Of a stretch of 14,396 bases of DNA, positions 1-7,421 are shown piece after piece. The notes below the pieces were generated by a model, which was given only the letters and a program-made list of their open reading frames with translations, was not told where the DNA came from and searched no databases. The position numbers were made by a program, and so were the translations under genes. Numbering within the stretch: position 1 is the stretch's first letter; every line of letters starts with the position of its first letter. Source of the stretch: Chloroflexota bacterium (GTDB lineage Bacteria; Chloroflexota; Limnocylindria; Limnocylindrales; CSP1-4); NCBI GenBank assembly GCA_021790715.1, contig JAJYGK010000104.1, positions 1 through 14,396 of the forward strand, given 5' to 3'.

Positions 1-2057
1 ATCGTCGTCGTGTGCAGCGTCCCCGTGCGCTGGAGGATGTCGAGCAGCAGGAGGCGGTCGTCGTCGGCCGTCGCGAAGCGGGCCACCGGAGAGTCCACGA
101 GCTCGGCCGTCGAGATCCCCAGCAGCCGCGCGGCGGCATCGTTCGCGTCCCGAAACGCACCGCCGGCGATCGTCACGGCGGCGGCCTCCGGATCCTGCCA
201 CCACCGCTCCGGCGCGAACGGGCTGCGGTCCCCGTCGCGATACACGAGCAGCACGCTCGTGTGGGGCCCGAACCCGGCGACGTGCCCCAGCGGCTGCACG
301 ACGGCGGCAGGGTACGGCACGCGGAGCCGGACCTCGAGCTCCTGCGCGAACGTCTCCGCGTCGCGGGGGCGGAGGCGGGCGCACAGGTCCTCGACGCGCG
401 CGATGAACCGGGCGTCCCGGCTCGGCAGGCAGATCGGGGCGAACCAGTCGCCGTGGGCGACGTCGTCGGGGGCGGACGCGATCCACGTGCGCAGACGGGC
501 CCCGTGGCGCTCCGCCCTGAACGCGAGCTCGAGCGGCGCCCCGGCCCGGGTCAGCAGGCGGAGCGAGGACTCGGAGACGCCCTCGTCCCAGGCCAGGCGC
601 AGGAGCAGCCCGAGATCGTCGAAGCTCCCGGGAACCCCGAGCGTGCGGAGGTCCGCACCGCGGGCCTCCCCGGGCGGGATCCCGAGCAGCGTGGCGAACC
701 GTTCGTCGGCGTCGGTGATGCGACCGTTGCGCGACAGCTCGGCGCAGCCTGCGGCGGGTTCGTCGGCCCATCCGGAGCGCAGCGGGGGAACGCCGGCGCG
801 GCCGTCGCGGAGGACGTACCAGGTCGGGCGCGGCTCGCCGGCGATCTCCCGCCGGCGCACGACGGCGTGCGGATAGAGGCTGCGCAGGTGCAGCTGCAGG
901 CGCCGCATCGAGGGCGTCCCCAGGGCCTCGAGCGCCATGCCGACGAAGCGCTGGAACAGCCGGTCCGTGCCCGGCAGCGTGACGAGCTGGGGCCGCGAGA
1001 TGTCGTCCCGCGCCTCGCCCGGCCGGGGAAGCAGCCGGTCCCCGAGCGCGCGGCGGACGATCTCGACGAGATCTTCGGGTGTCGGGACGCCGATCCGCTC
1101 GACGAGCACGGCCTGCAGCCCGGGTGCGGGCACGTTGGCGAGCGAGCGATGGCGGAGCGCGATCGCGGTCCCGTCCCCGTGCCGCATCTCGACGATCGCC
1201 TCGTCCCCGCCCGAGCGCAGCATCGCCTGCCACCGCTCCGCCAGGCCGCGACGGTCGGTGCCGGCCAGCAGGTCCTCGAGACGGCGGCCGGGCAGCGACC
1301 CCGCCGGCACCCCGAGCAGCGGCTCGATGCCGGAGGTCGCGTCGACGACGATGCGATCCGCGTCGAGGACGAGCACGGCCGGCGCGCCCGTTCCCAACGT
1401 GGGCCGCGCCACGTCGAGCACGTCGAACGTCTCGATGCGCACCTCGCGGGCGAGCCGTGCGAACCGCCGGCCGAGTCCCGGGCTCTCGGGTTGCCCCGCG
1501 AGGAAGCGACCCATCCGCTCCCGGTCGTGCCAGACGGTCGCCGCCACCGCCTCCGTCTCGGTCCCGATGACGCGGCGGCCCACGAGCAGGGCGCCGACCG
1601 AGCCCTCGGCGGCCAGTCCGGCGCGCATGCGTCGCACGAGCCCGAGGGCTCCCGACTCGATGCCGGGCCTCGTCCGGAACCGGACGAGGCAGATGGCTCC
1701 GTCGCGGATCTCCGGCACCGGCAGGTTCGCGTCGCCGACGACCTCGAAGTCCTCGGGCGCCGCGAACTCGACCGGCGGTGCGATCGGGGCGAACGCCGTG
1801 GTCGGGCCGAATCGGTCGGTCGCGGCCTCGACCGCCTCGCGGTCGTGCCACGCGGACAGCGCCAGCATGGCGACATGCGGGCCACGGTCGCGCACCCCGG
1901 CGACGGAGAGGGTGAGGCCGGGGATGGAAGCGGCGCGCGGCAGCACGTCGTCGCGCATGCGCGCGGCGACTGCCGGCGCATCCGCCGACGGGAAGCGACC
2001 GCGAAGAAGACGGAGGATCAAGCGACCGTGAGGCCCTTGGGCAGCGGACGGAGACAT
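1..2057 (-). CDS. Multi-PAS sensory protein with tandem ABM-like N-terminus (3' partial)
   Basis: This minus-strand frame is open from an ATG at 2057 to the left edge, about 685 codons, so the C-terminus and any output domain are missing. No longer start is available: an in-frame TAG lies at 2120-2118 with no ATG or GTG between. Residues ~10-85 and ~118-190 both read like antibiotic-biosynthesis-monooxygenase (dimeric alpha/beta barrel) domains, with similar 'WHDRE' segments. PAS-like folds follow at ~225-322 ('VLVLDADRIVVDATSGIEPL'), ~436-528 ('ISRNGRIT'-type strand then 'DADERFATLLGI') and ~625-685 ('FRDANDAAARLLGI'). A helix-plus-strand unit containing 'YPxAVV' and 'Y.LRDG/YRDG' precedes the second and third PAS, an internal duplication. 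It is probably cytoplasmic, as no membrane segment is visible. The role is inferred to be a sensor or signal transducer; a kinase, GGDEF, EAL or phosphatase output cannot be told. It is divergent from the transporter pair. PAS assignment is firm, ABM moderate. Confidence 0.8.
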   Translation of the reverse strand, partial: MSPSAAQGPHGRLILRLLRGRFPSADAPAVAARMRDDVLPRAASIPGLTLSVAGVRDRGPHVAMLALSAWHDREAVEAATDRFGPTTAFAPIAPPVEFAAPEDFEVVGDANLPVPEIRDGAICLVRFRTRPGIESGALGLVRRMRAGLAAEGSVGALLVGRRVIGTETEAVAATVWHDRERMGRFLAGQPESPGLGRRFARLAREVRIETFDVLDVARPTLGTGAPAVLVLDADRIVVDATSGIEPLLGVPAGSLPGRRLEDLLAGTDRRGLAERWQAMLRSGGDEAIVEMRHGDGTAIALRHRSLANVPAPGLQAVLVERIGVPTPEDLVEIVRRALGDRLLPRPGEARDDISRPQLVTLPGTDRLFQRFVGMALEALGTPSMRRLQLHLRSLYPHAVVRRREIAGEPRPTWYVLRDGRAGVPPLRSGWADEPAAGCAELSRNGRITDADERFATLLGIPPGEARGADLRTLGVPGSFDDLGLLLRLAWDEGVSESSLRLLTRAGAPLELAFRAERHGARLRTWIASAPDDVAHGDWFAPICLPSRDARFIARVEDLCARLRPRDAETFAQELEVRLRVPYPAAVVQPLGHVAGFGPHTSVLLVYRDGDRSPFAPERWWQDPEAAAVTIAGGAFRDANDAAARLLGISTAELVDSPVARFATADDDRLLLLDILQRTGTLHTTT

Positions 2058-2087
2058 ACCGACATCGGGCAGATGAGTGCCTCGTCC

Positions 2088-2116
2088 ATTGTGGTCGACG
2101 AACGTGCCGGGGTCAC
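2088..2116 (-). promoter_or_regulatory. Candidate promoter of the PAS protein
   Basis: Read on the minus strand, GTGACC (2116-2111) and CACAAT (2093-2088) are separated by 17 nt, a fair match to a sigma70 -35/-10 pair. Transcription would start near 2081, giving a leader of roughly 24 nt before the ATG at 2057. No clear Shine-Dalgarno is seen there. The match is imperfect, so this is tentative. Confidence 0.35.
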
Positions 2117-2184
2117 GCTACAGGTTCATCGCAGCCGGCCGGCCGCGTGCCACGGCGGACGAACGGGCGGGCCGGCGGAGAGGC

Positions 2185-2205
2185 TGCAACGCGGATGCAA
2201 GCGGG
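2185..2205. repeat. TGCAA direct repeat, 11-bp period
   Basis: TGCAA occurs at 2185-2189 and 2196-2200, one DNA helical turn apart, each followed by a GCGG-containing tract. It sits about 20-40 bp upstream of the candidate -35 for the transporter operon, a position typical of an activator site. No regulator is known; it could be chance. Confidence 0.3.
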
Positions 2206-2221
2206 TGAGCCGTGCCGGCGA

Positions 2222-2250
2222 TTGACCCCTCGGCCGCCGTTCCCGACGCT
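2222..2250 (+). promoter_or_regulatory. Candidate promoter of the DUF3311-symporter operon
   Basis: TTGACC (2222-2227) is followed after 17 nt by GACGCT (2245-2250), a good -35 with a weak -10. The same TTGACC hexamer serves as -35 of the suf promoter. Transcription would begin near 2257, just before a small CACAC-CA-GTGTG inverted repeat (2260-2271) and the Shine-Dalgarno. The 2058-2284 gap holds this, the opposite promoter and the TGCAA repeat; no gene is seen in it. Confidence 0.35.
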
Positions 2251-2284
2251 CGCGGTTCCCACACCAGTGTGAAGGGGGGCTCCG

Positions 2285-2509
2285 ATGCACGGCCGGGACT
2301 GGGTGCTGCTCGTTCTCCTGATCCCATTCGTCGCGGTGCTGTGGCCACCGCTGTACGCGCACCTGACGCCGACGCTCCTGGGGATGCCGCTCTTCATCTG
2401 GTACCAGTTCGCCTGGGCCGTCATCACGGCCGTGCTGACGATCATCGTGTACTTCGTCCGGGAGCGGCCCGGCGAGCCCGCGCCGACGGAGCACGACGAT
2501 GCACGCTGA
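2285..2509 (+). CDS. DUF3311 family small membrane protein, symporter partner
   Basis: This 74-residue protein has two hydrophobic segments (about 6-24 and 36-58) and a short charged tail, the size and layout of DUF3311 proteins. That family is regularly encoded immediately before MctP/YhjB-type sodium:solute symporters, as in the Bacillus yhjC-yhjB pair, and is thought to be an accessory membrane subunit; the exact role is not established. A strong Shine-Dalgarno, a run of G at 2274-2279, lies 5 nt before the ATG. The stop overlaps the start of the symporter gene by 11 bp, so the two should be translationally coupled and made in matched amounts. Confidence 0.85.
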   Translation: MHGRDWVLLVLLIPFVAVLWPPLYAHLTPTLLGMPLFIWYQFAWAVITAVLTIIVYFVRERPGEPAPTEHDDAR

Positions 2510-3977
2510 CGAGATCATCATCTTCGTCGCCCTCGGGGTCCTGGTCACCGGCATCGGCTTCGTCGCGTCCCGCTGGCAGCGCGCGGACCTCGACCTGCTG
2601 GAGGAGTGGGGGCTCGCCGGCCGGCGCTTCGGCACCGTCGTCACGTGGTTCCTGCTCGGCGGGGACCTCTACACCGCGTACACGTTCGTGGCGGTCCCCG
2701 CGCTGGTCTTCGGATCCGGCGCGCTCGGCCTCTTCGCCCTGCCCTACACGATCATCGTCTACCCGCTCGTGTACGTCGTGATGCCCAAGCTCTGGCAGAT
2801 CGCCCGGGACCGGGGCCACGTCACCGCCGCCGACTACGTCAAGGACCGGTTCGACAGCCGCGGCCTCGCGTTGCTCATCGCGATCACCGGGATCGTCGCG
2901 ACCATGCCGTACATCGCGCTCCAGATCCTGGGGATCGCGGTGGTCATCCAGGTCCTCGGCATCAACATCGAGGCGGCCCTGCTGATCGCGTTCCTCGCCC
3001 TCGCGATCTTCACCTACGCCAGCGGCCTGCGCGCCCCGGCGCTCATCGCACTCGTCAAGGACGCGATGATCTGGATCACCGTCATCGTGGCGATCATCGT
3101 GATCCCGTCCAAGCTCGGCGGCTTCCCCGCGATCTTCGCCAAGGTCCCGGCGGCCAAGCTGAACCTGCCGCCGAGCCTCTTCGCCGGCTACTCGACGCTG
3201 GCGTTCGGGTCGGCGCTGGCGCTGTTCCTCTATCCGCACGCGATCACCGGCACGTTCGCGTCGAAGAGCCAGCACGTGATCAAGCGCAACAGCGCCTTCC
3301 TGCCGGCGTACTCCTTCCTGCTCGGCCTGATCGCGCTCTTCGGCTACATGGCGATCGCGGCCGGCATCAAGCCCCTCGCGCCGTATGGCGCCAACAGCGC
3401 GGTGCCGCAGCTCATCCAGTTCGCGTTCCCGACCTGGTTCGCCGGGTTCGCGCTGGCGGCGATCGCGATCGGCGCCCTGGTGCCCGCCTCCGTGATGTCG
3501 ATCGCGGCGGCGAACCTGTTCTGCCGGAACATCTGGACCGAGTACGTCCGGCCCGCCGCCTCCCCGCGGGAGGAGGCGCAGGTCTCCAAGATCGTGTCGC
3601 TGCTCGTGAAGGTCGGGGCGGTCGGGTTCATCCTGATCCCCGGGCTGACGCAGTACGCGATCACGCTGCAGCTCGCGGGCGGCGTGTGGATCCTCCAGAC
3701 GCTGCCGGCCGTCTTCCTGGCCCTCTACGTCCGGTGGCTCGACCGCTGGGCGGTTGGGCTCGGCTGGCTGGCCGGCATGGCGACCGGGACCTACTGGCTC
3801 CTCGCGACCCACTTCAGCAGCTCGCTGTACTCGTTCCCGGTCGGCGGCGTCGCCGGCACGAAGCTCTACATCGGGCTGGTCGCGTTCGCGGTGAACCTCA
3901 TCGTGGTGGTCGTCCTGAGCGCCGCGGCCACGCTGGTGCGGGGGCGCGAGCCCGAGGCGGAACGGTCCGCGGCCTGA
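2499..3977 (+). CDS. Sodium:solute symporter family permease, MctP-like (monocarboxylate type)
   Basis: The 492-residue product has about 13 hydrophobic segments and the length expected for the SSS (SLC5) family. The segment near residues 240-295, with 'YPHAITG', 'KRNSAFLPAYSFLLGL' and 'GYMAIAAG', is characteristic of the MctP branch, which takes up monocarboxylates such as lactate, pyruvate or acetate in rhizobia; the substrate here is inferred and not certain. It acts in the cytoplasmic membrane, most likely driven by a cation gradient. The ATG at 2499 lies inside the end of the DUF3311 gene and has GGAG at 2488-2491, 7 nt upstream. Another SSS substrate, such as an amino acid, is possible. 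No clear terminator hairpin follows; only an 8-bp GCGATCGC palindrome near 3979-3986 is seen. Confidence 0.87.
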   Translation: MHADEIIIFVALGVLVTGIGFVASRWQRADLDLLEEWGLAGRRFGTVVTWFLLGGDLYTAYTFVAVPALVFGSGALGLFALPYTIIVYPLVYVVMPKLWQIARDRGHVTAADYVKDRFDSRGLALLIAITGIVATMPYIALQILGIAVVIQVLGINIEAALLIAFLALAIFTYASGLRAPALIALVKDAMIWITVIVAIIVIPSKLGGFPAIFAKVPAAKLNLPPSLFAGYSTLAFGSALALFLYPHAITGTFASKSQHVIKRNSAFLPAYSFLLGLIALFGYMAIAAGIKPLAPYGANSAVPQLIQFAFPTWFAGFALAAIAIGALVPASVMSIAAANLFCRNIWTEYVRPAASPREEAQVSKIVSLLVKVGAVGFILIPGLTQYAITLQLAGGVWILQTLPAVFLALYVRWLDRWAVGLGWLAGMATGTYWLLATHFSSSLYSFPVGGVAGTKLYIGLVAFAVNLIVVVVLSAAATLVRGREPEAERSAA

Positions 3978-3999
3978 CGCGATCGCGGCGCCGGGTGCG

Positions 4000-4029
4000 T
4001 TGACCGGGGTGGCGCAATTCCGATAGAAT
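4000..4029 (+). promoter_or_regulatory. Promoter of the suf operon (TTGACC-N18-TAGAAT)
   Basis: TTGACC at 4000-4005 and TAGAAT at 4024-4029 are separated by 18 nt, the best sigma70-type promoter in the window. The predicted start of transcription is about 4036-4037, which leaves a leader of about 150 nt before sufB. No obvious palindromic SufR- or IscR-type operator overlaps it. The gap from the symporter stop makes it independent of the upstream operon. Confidence 0.65.
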
Positions 4030-4036
4030 CGGTCGG

Positions 4037-4132
4037 GATTACGGGAGAACGGGCCGGCAAGGCACCCCGGGCGGACGGAGACGCCGGACGCCCGGACCGG
4101 CGGCCGGCCCGCGCGTCCCCTCTCCCGCAATC
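4037..4132 (+). other. Structured 5' leader of sufB (nested inverted repeats)
   Basis: Three nested pairs of complementary arms are visible: GATTACGGGAGA (4037-4048) with TCTCCCGCAATC (4121-4132), 11 of 12 paired; GGGCCGGC (4051-4058) with GCCGGCCC (4103-4110), perfect; and CCGGGCG (4067-4073) with CGCCCGG (4089-4095), perfect. The outer arm begins almost exactly at the predicted transcription start. A further small hairpin (GCCAC 4148-4152 with GTGGC 4167-4171) sits just before the Shine-Dalgarno AGGGAG (4175-4180). This looks like a folded RNA leader or cis-regulatory element for iron-sulfur assembly genes. I do not recognise it as a known riboswitch class. Confidence 0.5.
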
Positions 4133-4185
4133 ACCTGCGTCAGAATGGCCACGTACCCGCGCCGCGGTGGCGCCAGGGAGTTTGC

Positions 4186-5589
4186 ATGACGGCGACCCGT
4201 GAGATGGTCGACAACGACCGCTCGAAGTACGACTTCAAGGACGAGATCGTCTATCTCGCCGAGACGAAGCGCGGCCTCTCGCGAGAGACCGTCGAGGAGA
4301 TCAGCCGCTTCAAGGGCGAGCCCGAGTGGATGCTCAAGTTCCGGCTCCGGGCGTACGACCACTTCGTCAAGCGGCCCATGCCCGACTGGGGCGGCGACCT
4401 CTCGCGGATCGACTTCGACCGCATCGTCTACTACCGCAAGCCCTCCGAGCGCGAGGAGAAGTCCTGGGACGACGTCCCGGAGCAGATCAAGGCGACGTTC
4501 GAGAAGCTCGGCATCCCGGAGGCGGAGCGCAAGTTCCTCGCCGGCGTCGGCGCGCAGTACGACTCGGAGGTCGTCTATCACTCGGTCCGCGAGGAGCTCG
4601 CGAAGATCGGCGTCGTCTTCATGGGGACCGACCAGGCCCTGCAGGAGTACCCGGAGATCTTCCGCAAGTACTTCGGCACGGTCGTCCCGCCGGAGGACAA
4701 CAAGTTCGCGGCGCTGAACAGCGCCGTCTGGTCGGGCGGCTCCTTCGTCTACGTCCCGAAGGGCGTCGAGGTCCCGCTGCCGCTGCAGGCGTACTTCCGC
4801 ATCAACGGCGAGAACACGGGGCAGTTCGAGCGCACCCTGATCGTCGTCGACGAGGGCGCCAAGGTCCACTACATCGAGGGCTGCACGGCGCCCATCTACG
4901 CGACCGACGCGATGCACGCGGCCGTGGTGGAGGTCATCGCGCTGCCCGGCGCGAAGGTCCGCTACACGACGATCCAGAACTGGTCGAACGACGTCTACAA
5001 CCTCGTCACGAAGCGGGCGCACGCCCACGAGAACGCGACGGTCGAGTGGATCGACGCGAACACCGGCTCCCAGCTGACGATGAAGTACCCCTCGATCTAC
5101 CTGCGCGGGCGCGGGGCGACGGCGGACATCATCTCGGTGGCCGTGGCCGGCAAGGGCCAGCACCAGGACACCGGCGCGAAGGCGATCCACCTCGCCCCCG
5201 ACACGCGCAGCCGGATCGTCAGCAAGTCGGTCTCCAAGGACGGCGGCCGCGCGACCTACCGGGGCAACGTGCGCGTCGCGCCGGGGGCGACCAACGCCGT
5301 CACCAGCGTCCGCTGCGACGCGCTCATGCTCGACGACCAGAGCCGCAGCGACACGTACCCGTACATCGACATCCAGGAAGACGACACCACGATGTCCCAC
5401 GAGGCGACCGTCGGGAAGATCAGCCAGGACCAGGTCTTCTACCTGATGAGCCGCGGGCTGTCGGAGAACGAGGCGCAGAACCTCATCGTGCAGGGCTTCC
5501 TCGAGGTGTTCACGAAGGAGCTGCCGATGGAGTACGCGATCGAGTTCAACCGGCTGGTGCGGCTCGAGATGGACCAGGCGATCGGATGA
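4186..5589 (+). CDS. sufB: Fe-S cluster assembly scaffold protein SufB
   Basis: SufB is the main subunit of the SufBCD scaffold, on which iron-sulfur clusters are built in the cytoplasm from sulfur delivered by SufS/SufU (or SufE) with ATP hydrolysis by SufC. The 467-residue protein matches the family along its whole length, including the N-terminal 'DNKFAALNSAVWSGGSF' block and the C-terminal beta-helix. Cys377 ('VRCDALML') and His405-Glu406 ('MSHEATVG') have the same 28-residue spacing as Cys405 and His433-Glu434 of E. coli SufB, the residues tied to sulfur transfer and cluster formation. The ATG at 4186 has AGGGAG 5 nt upstream. Its stop overlaps the sufD start (ATGA). It is the first gene of its operon, behind a folded leader. 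Confidence 0.97.
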   Translation: MTATREMVDNDRSKYDFKDEIVYLAETKRGLSRETVEEISRFKGEPEWMLKFRLRAYDHFVKRPMPDWGGDLSRIDFDRIVYYRKPSEREEKSWDDVPEQIKATFEKLGIPEAERKFLAGVGAQYDSEVVYHSVREELAKIGVVFMGTDQALQEYPEIFRKYFGTVVPPEDNKFAALNSAVWSGGSFVYVPKGVEVPLPLQAYFRINGENTGQFERTLIVVDEGAKVHYIEGCTAPIYATDAMHAAVVEVIALPGAKVRYTTIQNWSNDVYNLVTKRAHAHENATVEWIDANTGSQLTMKYPSIYLRGRGATADIISVAVAGKGQHQDTGAKAIHLAPDTRSRIVSKSVSKDGGRATYRGNVRVAPGATNAVTSVRCDALMLDDQSRSDTYPYIDIQEDDTTMSHEATVGKISQDQVFYLMSRGLSENEAQNLIVQGFLEVFTKELPMEYAIEFNRLVRLEMDQAIG

Positions 5590-6929
5590 CGCTCTCGACG
5601 CCCGCCGGCTCCTCTGCCGGCCTGCTGCTCGGCCTCGGGGCCGGGCCGTCTCCGCTCGACCTCTCCCGCGAGCTCGGTGAGCCCGGCTGGCTGGCCGACG
5701 ACCGGCGCGCCGGCGAAGCGCTGGCACGCGACCTGCCCAGCGAGCCCAACCCGCTCTTCACGCCCTACGTCGATCTCCGGCCGGTGCGCTTCGGCGACAT
5801 CGGCCTGTACGGCGCCGTGGGCGAGCCGGCGGACGTCTCGTCGGCCGTGCCCGAGGGCGCGTCCGCCCTGCTCGAGATCGCCGGCGACCGCGTCGTGGCG
5901 CACGGCGTCTCGGCGGCGGCCGCCTCACGAGGCGTCGTCGCGGACACGTTCGCGAACGTCCTGCGCCGCGACCCGGAGCTGCTGCGCCGGGTGATCGAGG
6001 GGGGCTCGACCCTGCCCGCCGACGACCGGTTCGGCCAGTTCGCCCGCGCGGCGTACCAGGTGGGGGTGCTCGTTCACGTCCCCGACGGCGTCGAGCTCGA
6101 GGACCCGATCGTGGTGCGCTGGGCGCAGGGAGAGCCCGGGCGCGGGCTCGTCTCGCGCACCGTCGTCTCGCTTGGGCGCGACGCCCATGCCCGCGTGCTC
6201 GAGGAGCAGGTGGCGGCCCACGGCGTCTCCGCCGGCGCCGCCCAGTCGCTCTGGATGGGCACGACGGAGGTCGTGCTGGGGCCCGGCGCCACGCTGGACG
6301 TTTCCGGCAACGAGGACTTCGCGGTGAACACGGCGGCGTTCGTGACCAGGCATGCCACCGTCGGCGAGGGCGCGGGCCTCACCTGGGCGCTGGCCGTCGT
6401 CGGCGGCGCGTTCGTCAAGACCCGTACCGAGAACGACCTGGTCGGGCGCGGCGGCAGCGTGCAGCAGGCCGAGATCGCGTTCGGCGGCGGCGAGCAGCGC
6501 TTCGACCTGACGAGCTACACGCACCACCGGGCACCCGACACGACGGGCGATCTCCTCAGCAAGGGGATCTTCCAGGGCTCCAGCCGGGGCTTCTTCAAGG
6601 GCCTCATCGGGATCGAGCGCCCGGCGACCGGCACGGACAGCTTCCTCGGCGAATTCTCGATGCTGCTGGCGAAGAAGGCGCGCTCGGTCACGATCCCGTC
6701 GCTCGAGATCGACCAGCCCGACGTGCGCCGGGCCAGCCACTCGAGCTCCGTGGGTCCGATCGACGAGGGCCAGATCTTCTACCTGATGAGCCGCGGGATC
6801 TCGCGGGACCTGGCGCGGAAGTTCATCGTGCTCGGATTCCTCGAACCGGTCGTGGCCCGCATCCCGCTCGCGGGCGCCCAGGACCGCCTGCGAGATCTGC
6901 TCGATCGGAAGTGGATCCCCGGCCAGTGA
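5586..6929 (+). CDS. sufD: Fe-S cluster assembly protein SufD
   Basis: This 447-residue protein is the SufB paralogue that pairs with it in the SufBC2D complex and helps iron entry and cluster assembly. The C-terminal half holds the SufBD core, with 'YTHHRAPDTTGDLLSKGIF' at ~311-329 and the end block 'SHSSSVGPIDEGQIFYLMSR' at ~384-403. His385 sits where the conserved SufD histidine (His360 in E. coli) is expected. The N-terminal ~150 residues are more divergent, as usual for SufD. The start is the ATG in the ATGA overlap with the sufB stop. The gene in turn ends in a GTGA overlap with the Rieske gene. It belongs to the same transcript as sufB. Confidence 0.95.
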   Translation: MTLSTPAGSSAGLLLGLGAGPSPLDLSRELGEPGWLADDRRAGEALARDLPSEPNPLFTPYVDLRPVRFGDIGLYGAVGEPADVSSAVPEGASALLEIAGDRVVAHGVSAAAASRGVVADTFANVLRRDPELLRRVIEGGSTLPADDRFGQFARAAYQVGVLVHVPDGVELEDPIVVRWAQGEPGRGLVSRTVVSLGRDAHARVLEEQVAAHGVSAGAAQSLWMGTTEVVLGPGATLDVSGNEDFAVNTAAFVTRHATVGEGAGLTWALAVVGGAFVKTRTENDLVGRGGSVQQAEIAFGGGEQRFDLTSYTHHRAPDTTGDLLSKGIFQGSSRGFFKGLIGIERPATGTDSFLGEFSMLLAKKARSVTIPSLEIDQPDVRRASHSSSVGPIDEGQIFYLMSRGISRDLARKFIVLGFLEPVVARIPLAGAQDRLRDLLDRKWIPGQ

Positions 6930-7279
6930 CGGCACCGGAGACGGCGGGGCGGCGCGTCCGGGTCGCCCGGATGGACGACCTGCCGGCGGGGACCATGCTG
7001 ATGGTGCAGGTGGACGGCACGAACATCCTGCTGGTGAACCACGAGGGCACGGTCCGTGCGATGCAGGGTACCTGCTCGCACGAGTACTTCGAGCTCGACA
7101 GGGGGTTCATCACGGGTGACTCGATCACCTGCGCGCTCCACCTGTCGCGTTTCGACCTGGCCACCGGCGAGGCGCTCGACCCGCCCGCCGAGCTGCCGCT
7201 CGCCACGTACCCCGCGGAGGTCGTGGACGGCGAGGTCGTGCTGACGCTGCCCGGGGGAGAGATCCCGGTCAACGAGTAG
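6926..7279 (+). CDS. Rieske [2Fe-2S] ferredoxin (non-heme oxygenase ferredoxin type)
   Basis: The 117-residue protein carries one Rieske cluster site: Cys50-x-His52, then 16 residues, then Cys69-x2-His72 ('CSH' and 'CALH'), the ligand set that binds a [2Fe-2S] cluster with two Cys and two His. No membrane anchor or signal peptide is seen, so it should be a soluble cytoplasmic electron carrier of the NirD/BphF type. Small Rieske genes are often found within suf operons of Actinobacteria and Chloroflexota; a role in delivering electrons for cluster assembly is plausible but unproved. I chose the GTG at 6926, overlapping the sufD stop as GTGA. A GTG at 6911 is also in frame, adding 5 residues but having no better ribosome site. 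A partner oxygenase is not present nearby. Confidence 0.9.
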   Translation: MTAPETAGRRVRVARMDDLPAGTMLMVQVDGTNILLVNHEGTVRAMQGTCSHEYFELDRGFITGDSITCALHLSRFDLATGEALDPPAELPLATYPAEVVDGEVVLTLPGGEIPVNE

Positions 7280-7283
7280 CAGG

Positions 7284-7301
7284 GGGCGGCTCCGGCCGCC
7301 C
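7284..7301 (+). terminator. Hairpin after the suf operon
   Basis: A perfect 7-bp stem GGGCGGC (7284-7290) and GCCGCCC (7295-7301) closes a TCCG loop, 5 nt after the Rieske stop codon. There is no run of T after it, so it may be a hairpin-only terminator or an mRNA 3'-end stabiliser. Confidence 0.5.
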
Positions 7302-7401
7302 GCACCGCCCGCCCTGCCGGGGCCTGCTCGTCCGGTCGGCCTACGTCGGAAGTCCGGGTCGGTCCGGACGATCCGGCGATGTCGCTCCGACGGCAGGCCC
7401 C

Positions 7402-7407
7402 TACAGT
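7402..7407 (+). promoter_or_regulatory. -10 box of the EAL gene
   Basis: TACAGT lies 8 nt before an in-frame GTG (7416) and 14 nt before the ATG at 7422. Transcription starting 7-8 nt after the box would give a leaderless or nearly leaderless message. No convincing -35 is visible. Confidence 0.45.
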
Positions 7408-7421
7408 CGACGGGAGTGGAC

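Noticed and set aside
551..1981. Minus-strand 476-codon frame
   Set aside because: It is one base out of phase with the PAS-encoding frame and is Ser/Arg/Pro-rich with no recognisable fold.
12..2225. Long plus-strand open frames opposite the PAS gene (also 10-876 and 937-2031)
   Set aside because: They are low-complexity Arg/Ala/Gly/Pro-rich translations with no domain; the minus-strand frame through the same DNA gives clear PAS domains. High GC keeps antisense frames open.
4039..5727. Minus-strand 562-codon frame over sufB and the plus-strand frame of the same region starting at 4326
   Set aside because: The first is antisense to a textbook SufB. The second is real only from 5586 on, as SufD; the part before that is an out-of-phase reading of sufB.
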